DNA of 6,719 bases from Caryophanales bacterium (GTDB taxonomy: Bacteria; Bacillota_I; Bacilli_A; RFN20; CAG-826). The notes beneath the pieces are model-generated. The model was not told where the DNA came from, made no database searches, and was given only the letters and a program-made list of their open reading frames with translations. The stretch spans positions 1-6,719 of the forward strand of contig JAQYER010000048.1 in assembly GCA_028723545.1 (NCBI GenBank), written 5' to 3'. The position numbers and the translations under genes were made by a program. Positions 5,630 through 6,719 of the stretch are shown in pieces (position 1 is the first letter of the stretch; the number at the start of each line of letters is the position of its first letter).

Positions 5630-6502
5630 ATGTTAGATTTTACAAATTTACAAACTAAGAAAAAAGCCTATGGAGGCGCTAACGGGAACAAACTTTCTGT
5701 TATTTATAATGATGAATTATATATGTTAAAGCTTCCTGTGCGCGCTTTAAAAAATCCTAATCTTTCTTATACAAATAGTTGCACATCAGAGTACCTTGGG
5801 TGTCATATTTTTAATATGCTCGGAATAAAAGCACAAGAAACGTTATTAGGAACATATAAGTATCACGATAATGTGAAAACAGTTGTGGCTTGCAAAGATT
5901 TTACATCTCCAGGAATTGTCATTTTAGATTTTGCTTCAATAAAAAACCAAATCATAGATTCTGCATCCAATGGCTATGGCACTGAACTATCGGATATTTT
6001 AGATACAATTGAGAAACAGACAGTAATTGATAGCAAAGTATTAAAAGAACATTTTTGGAATATGTTTGTGGTTGATGCTTTTATTGGAAACTGGGATCGA
6101 CATAATGGCAACTGGGGGTTTTTGTATAACCAAGAAACAGATATGCTAGAAATCGCTCCTATATATGATTGTGGATCGGCTCTTTTTCCACAAATAGACG
6201 ATGCATTTATTAAAAAAATAGTTTCTTCTAAAGCAGAAATGAATGCTCGAGTTTATGATGTTCCAACTTCTGCAATATTGATTGATGGTAAACGAGCTAA
6301 TTATCATAAGGTGATTACTTCTTTAAAATATGAAGATTGTAATGAAGCAATTAAAAGAATAGTGCCAAAAATACAATTAGATGATATTAATAAATTAATT
6401 GATAGTGTTGAAGAAATGAGTGACTATCAAAAGGATTTTCTCAAAAAAATATTAAAGTTAAGAAAAGAATTAATATTAGATATTGCATTCAAGAAGTTAT
6501 AA
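5630..6502 (+). CDS. compact HipA/CtkA-like Ser/Thr kinase, probable toxin
   Basis: From the ATG at 5630 the protein has 290 residues. It carries the HipA-type kinase fold: a glycine-rich loop YGGANGNKLS (14-23), the ATP Lys in YMLKLP (Lys34), a probable partner Glu54, the catalytic segment FIGNWDRHNGNWGFL (152-165; Asp156 and Asn161), and the metal-binding Asp180 in PIYDCGS. All core catalytic residues appear intact. HipA kinases phosphorylate translation factors or tRNA synthetases (GltX for E. coli HipA, TrpS for HipT) and stop growth. This protein is about 150 residues shorter than E. coli HipA (about 440) because it starts almost at the Gly-rich loop, lacking N-subdomain 1. That resembles Helicobacter CtkA and HipT-like kinases. 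It is co-transcribed with the HTH gene 5 bp upstream. The target is unknown; toxin function is inferred. Confidence 0.88.
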   Translation: MLDFTNLQTKKKAYGGANGNKLSVIYNDELYMLKLPVRALKNPNLSYTNSCTSEYLGCHIFNMLGIKAQETLLGTYKYHDNVKTVVACKDFTSPGIVILDFASIKNQIIDSASNGYGTELSDILDTIEKQTVIDSKVLKEHFWNMFVVDAFIGNWDRHNGNWGFLYNQETDMLEIAPIYDCGSALFPQIDDAFIKKIVSSKAEMNARVYDVPTSAILIDGKRANYHKVITSLKYEDCNEAIKRIVPKIQLDDINKLIDSVEEMSDYQKDFLKKILKLRKELILDIAFKKL

Positions 6503-6514
6503 ATCATTGCAAGA

Positions 6515-6530
6515 ATTTGAATATTCAAAT
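6515..6530. repeat. 16-bp perfect AT-rich palindrome downstream of the kinase gene
   Basis: ATTTGAATATTCAAAT is a perfect palindrome 12 nt after the kinase stop, in a 123-bp intergenic stretch (6503-6625). It is not followed by a T tract, so it is not a standard terminator. In DNA this AT-rich a palindrome of this length can arise by chance; it might be an operator for the next gene. The rest of the gap shows a weaker inverted repeat (TTGGTA 6552-6557 / TACCAA 6574-6579) and -10-like boxes TATGAT (6592-6597) and TAAAAT (6597-6602), with no convincing -35. Confidence 0.35.
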
Positions 6531-6625
6531 GAAGAGATGTAAAAAACGCAATTGGTATATAAAAATTTCCTTTTACCAAATCAATTTTATTTATGATAAA
6601 ATTTTAAATACTAAGGATGAAAATT

Positions 6626-6719
6626 ATGAACAAGGTTTTTGTTAAATTAAATTCTATTTTGTCTATCTCTTTACTACTTTGCTCTTGTGCGGAGCGTTAT
6701 AAATATGAAGTAGATAAAT
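6626..6719 (+). CDS. lipoprotein of unknown function (N-terminal fragment, cut by the window edge)
   Basis: Only the first 31 codons are in the window. A good SD (AAGGA, 6613-6617) lies 8 nt before the ATG. The translation shows a positively charged start (MNKVFVK), a hydrophobic stretch (about residues 8-18), and a lipobox-like LCSC with the presumed lipidated Cys21, followed by hydrophilic sequence (AERYKYEVDK). This is a type II signal peptide, so the mature protein should be anchored on the outer membrane face. The reading frame is open to the window end. Nothing beyond the leader is available, so the product cannot be named. Confidence 0.75.
   Translation, partial: MNKVFVKLNSILSISLLLCSCAERYKYEVDK

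Noticed and set aside
6552..6579. Inverted repeat TTGGTA / TACCAA as a kinase terminator
   Set aside because: The 6-bp stem has a 16-nt AT-rich loop and no T tract directly after it on the plus strand, so it is too weak to call a terminator.
6529..6645. 38-codon open frame after the kinase gene
   Set aside because: It has no SD, overlaps the 5' end of the lipoprotein gene in another frame, and its translation looks like random AT-rich sequence.

Overview
The window is AT-rich (by eye roughly 30% G+C). It uses TGG for Trp and TAA for every visible stop, so the standard bacterial code fits. Shine-Dalgarno (SD) sites are of the Firmicutes type, promoters look sigma-A-like, and lipoproteins carry short signal peptides. 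Together this suggests a low-GC Bacilli or Tenericutes-like chromosome (Erysipelotrichia, RF39 or Acholeplasma relatives). That placement is an inference from composition and gene style; no marker gene is present.

Left part, minus strand (about 1-1971): a two-gene operon reads leftwards out of the window. It encodes a MarR-family repressor followed directly by an ABC exporter of the fused membrane-ATPase type, cut off by the window edge just after the Q-loop region. The operon promoter has consensus-like -35 and -10 boxes with a perfect 14-bp palindrome, the probable MarR operator, in the spacer.

Middle part, plus strand (about 2012-5137): a three-gene run encodes a secreted lipoprotein nuclease of the endonuclease I (His-Me finger) family, a RimK-type ATP-grasp ligase that begins immediately after the nuclease stop codon, and a galactokinase-like GHMP kinase. 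The run ends in a clear intrinsic terminator. The three functions do not form a textbook pathway.

Right part, plus strand (about 5162-6502): a two-gene toxin-antitoxin-like module encodes an XRE-family regulator with a C-terminal extension, followed 5 bp later by a compact HipA/CtkA-like Ser/Thr kinase lacking the N-terminal subdomain of classical HipA. Its promoter carries a perfect 12-bp palindrome abutting the -10 box, and the -10 box lies so close to the ATG that the message is predicted to be leaderless. The window ends in the first 31 codons of another lipoprotein gene.

The most notable points are the compact HipBA/HipBT-like module with its spacer operator and leaderless start, a second possible leaderless start at the nuclease gene, and the unusual nuclease / ATP-grasp / galactokinase grouping. 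No CRISPR array, tRNA, rRNA, transposase or phage gene was seen. No stretch longer than 300 bases lacks a gene.
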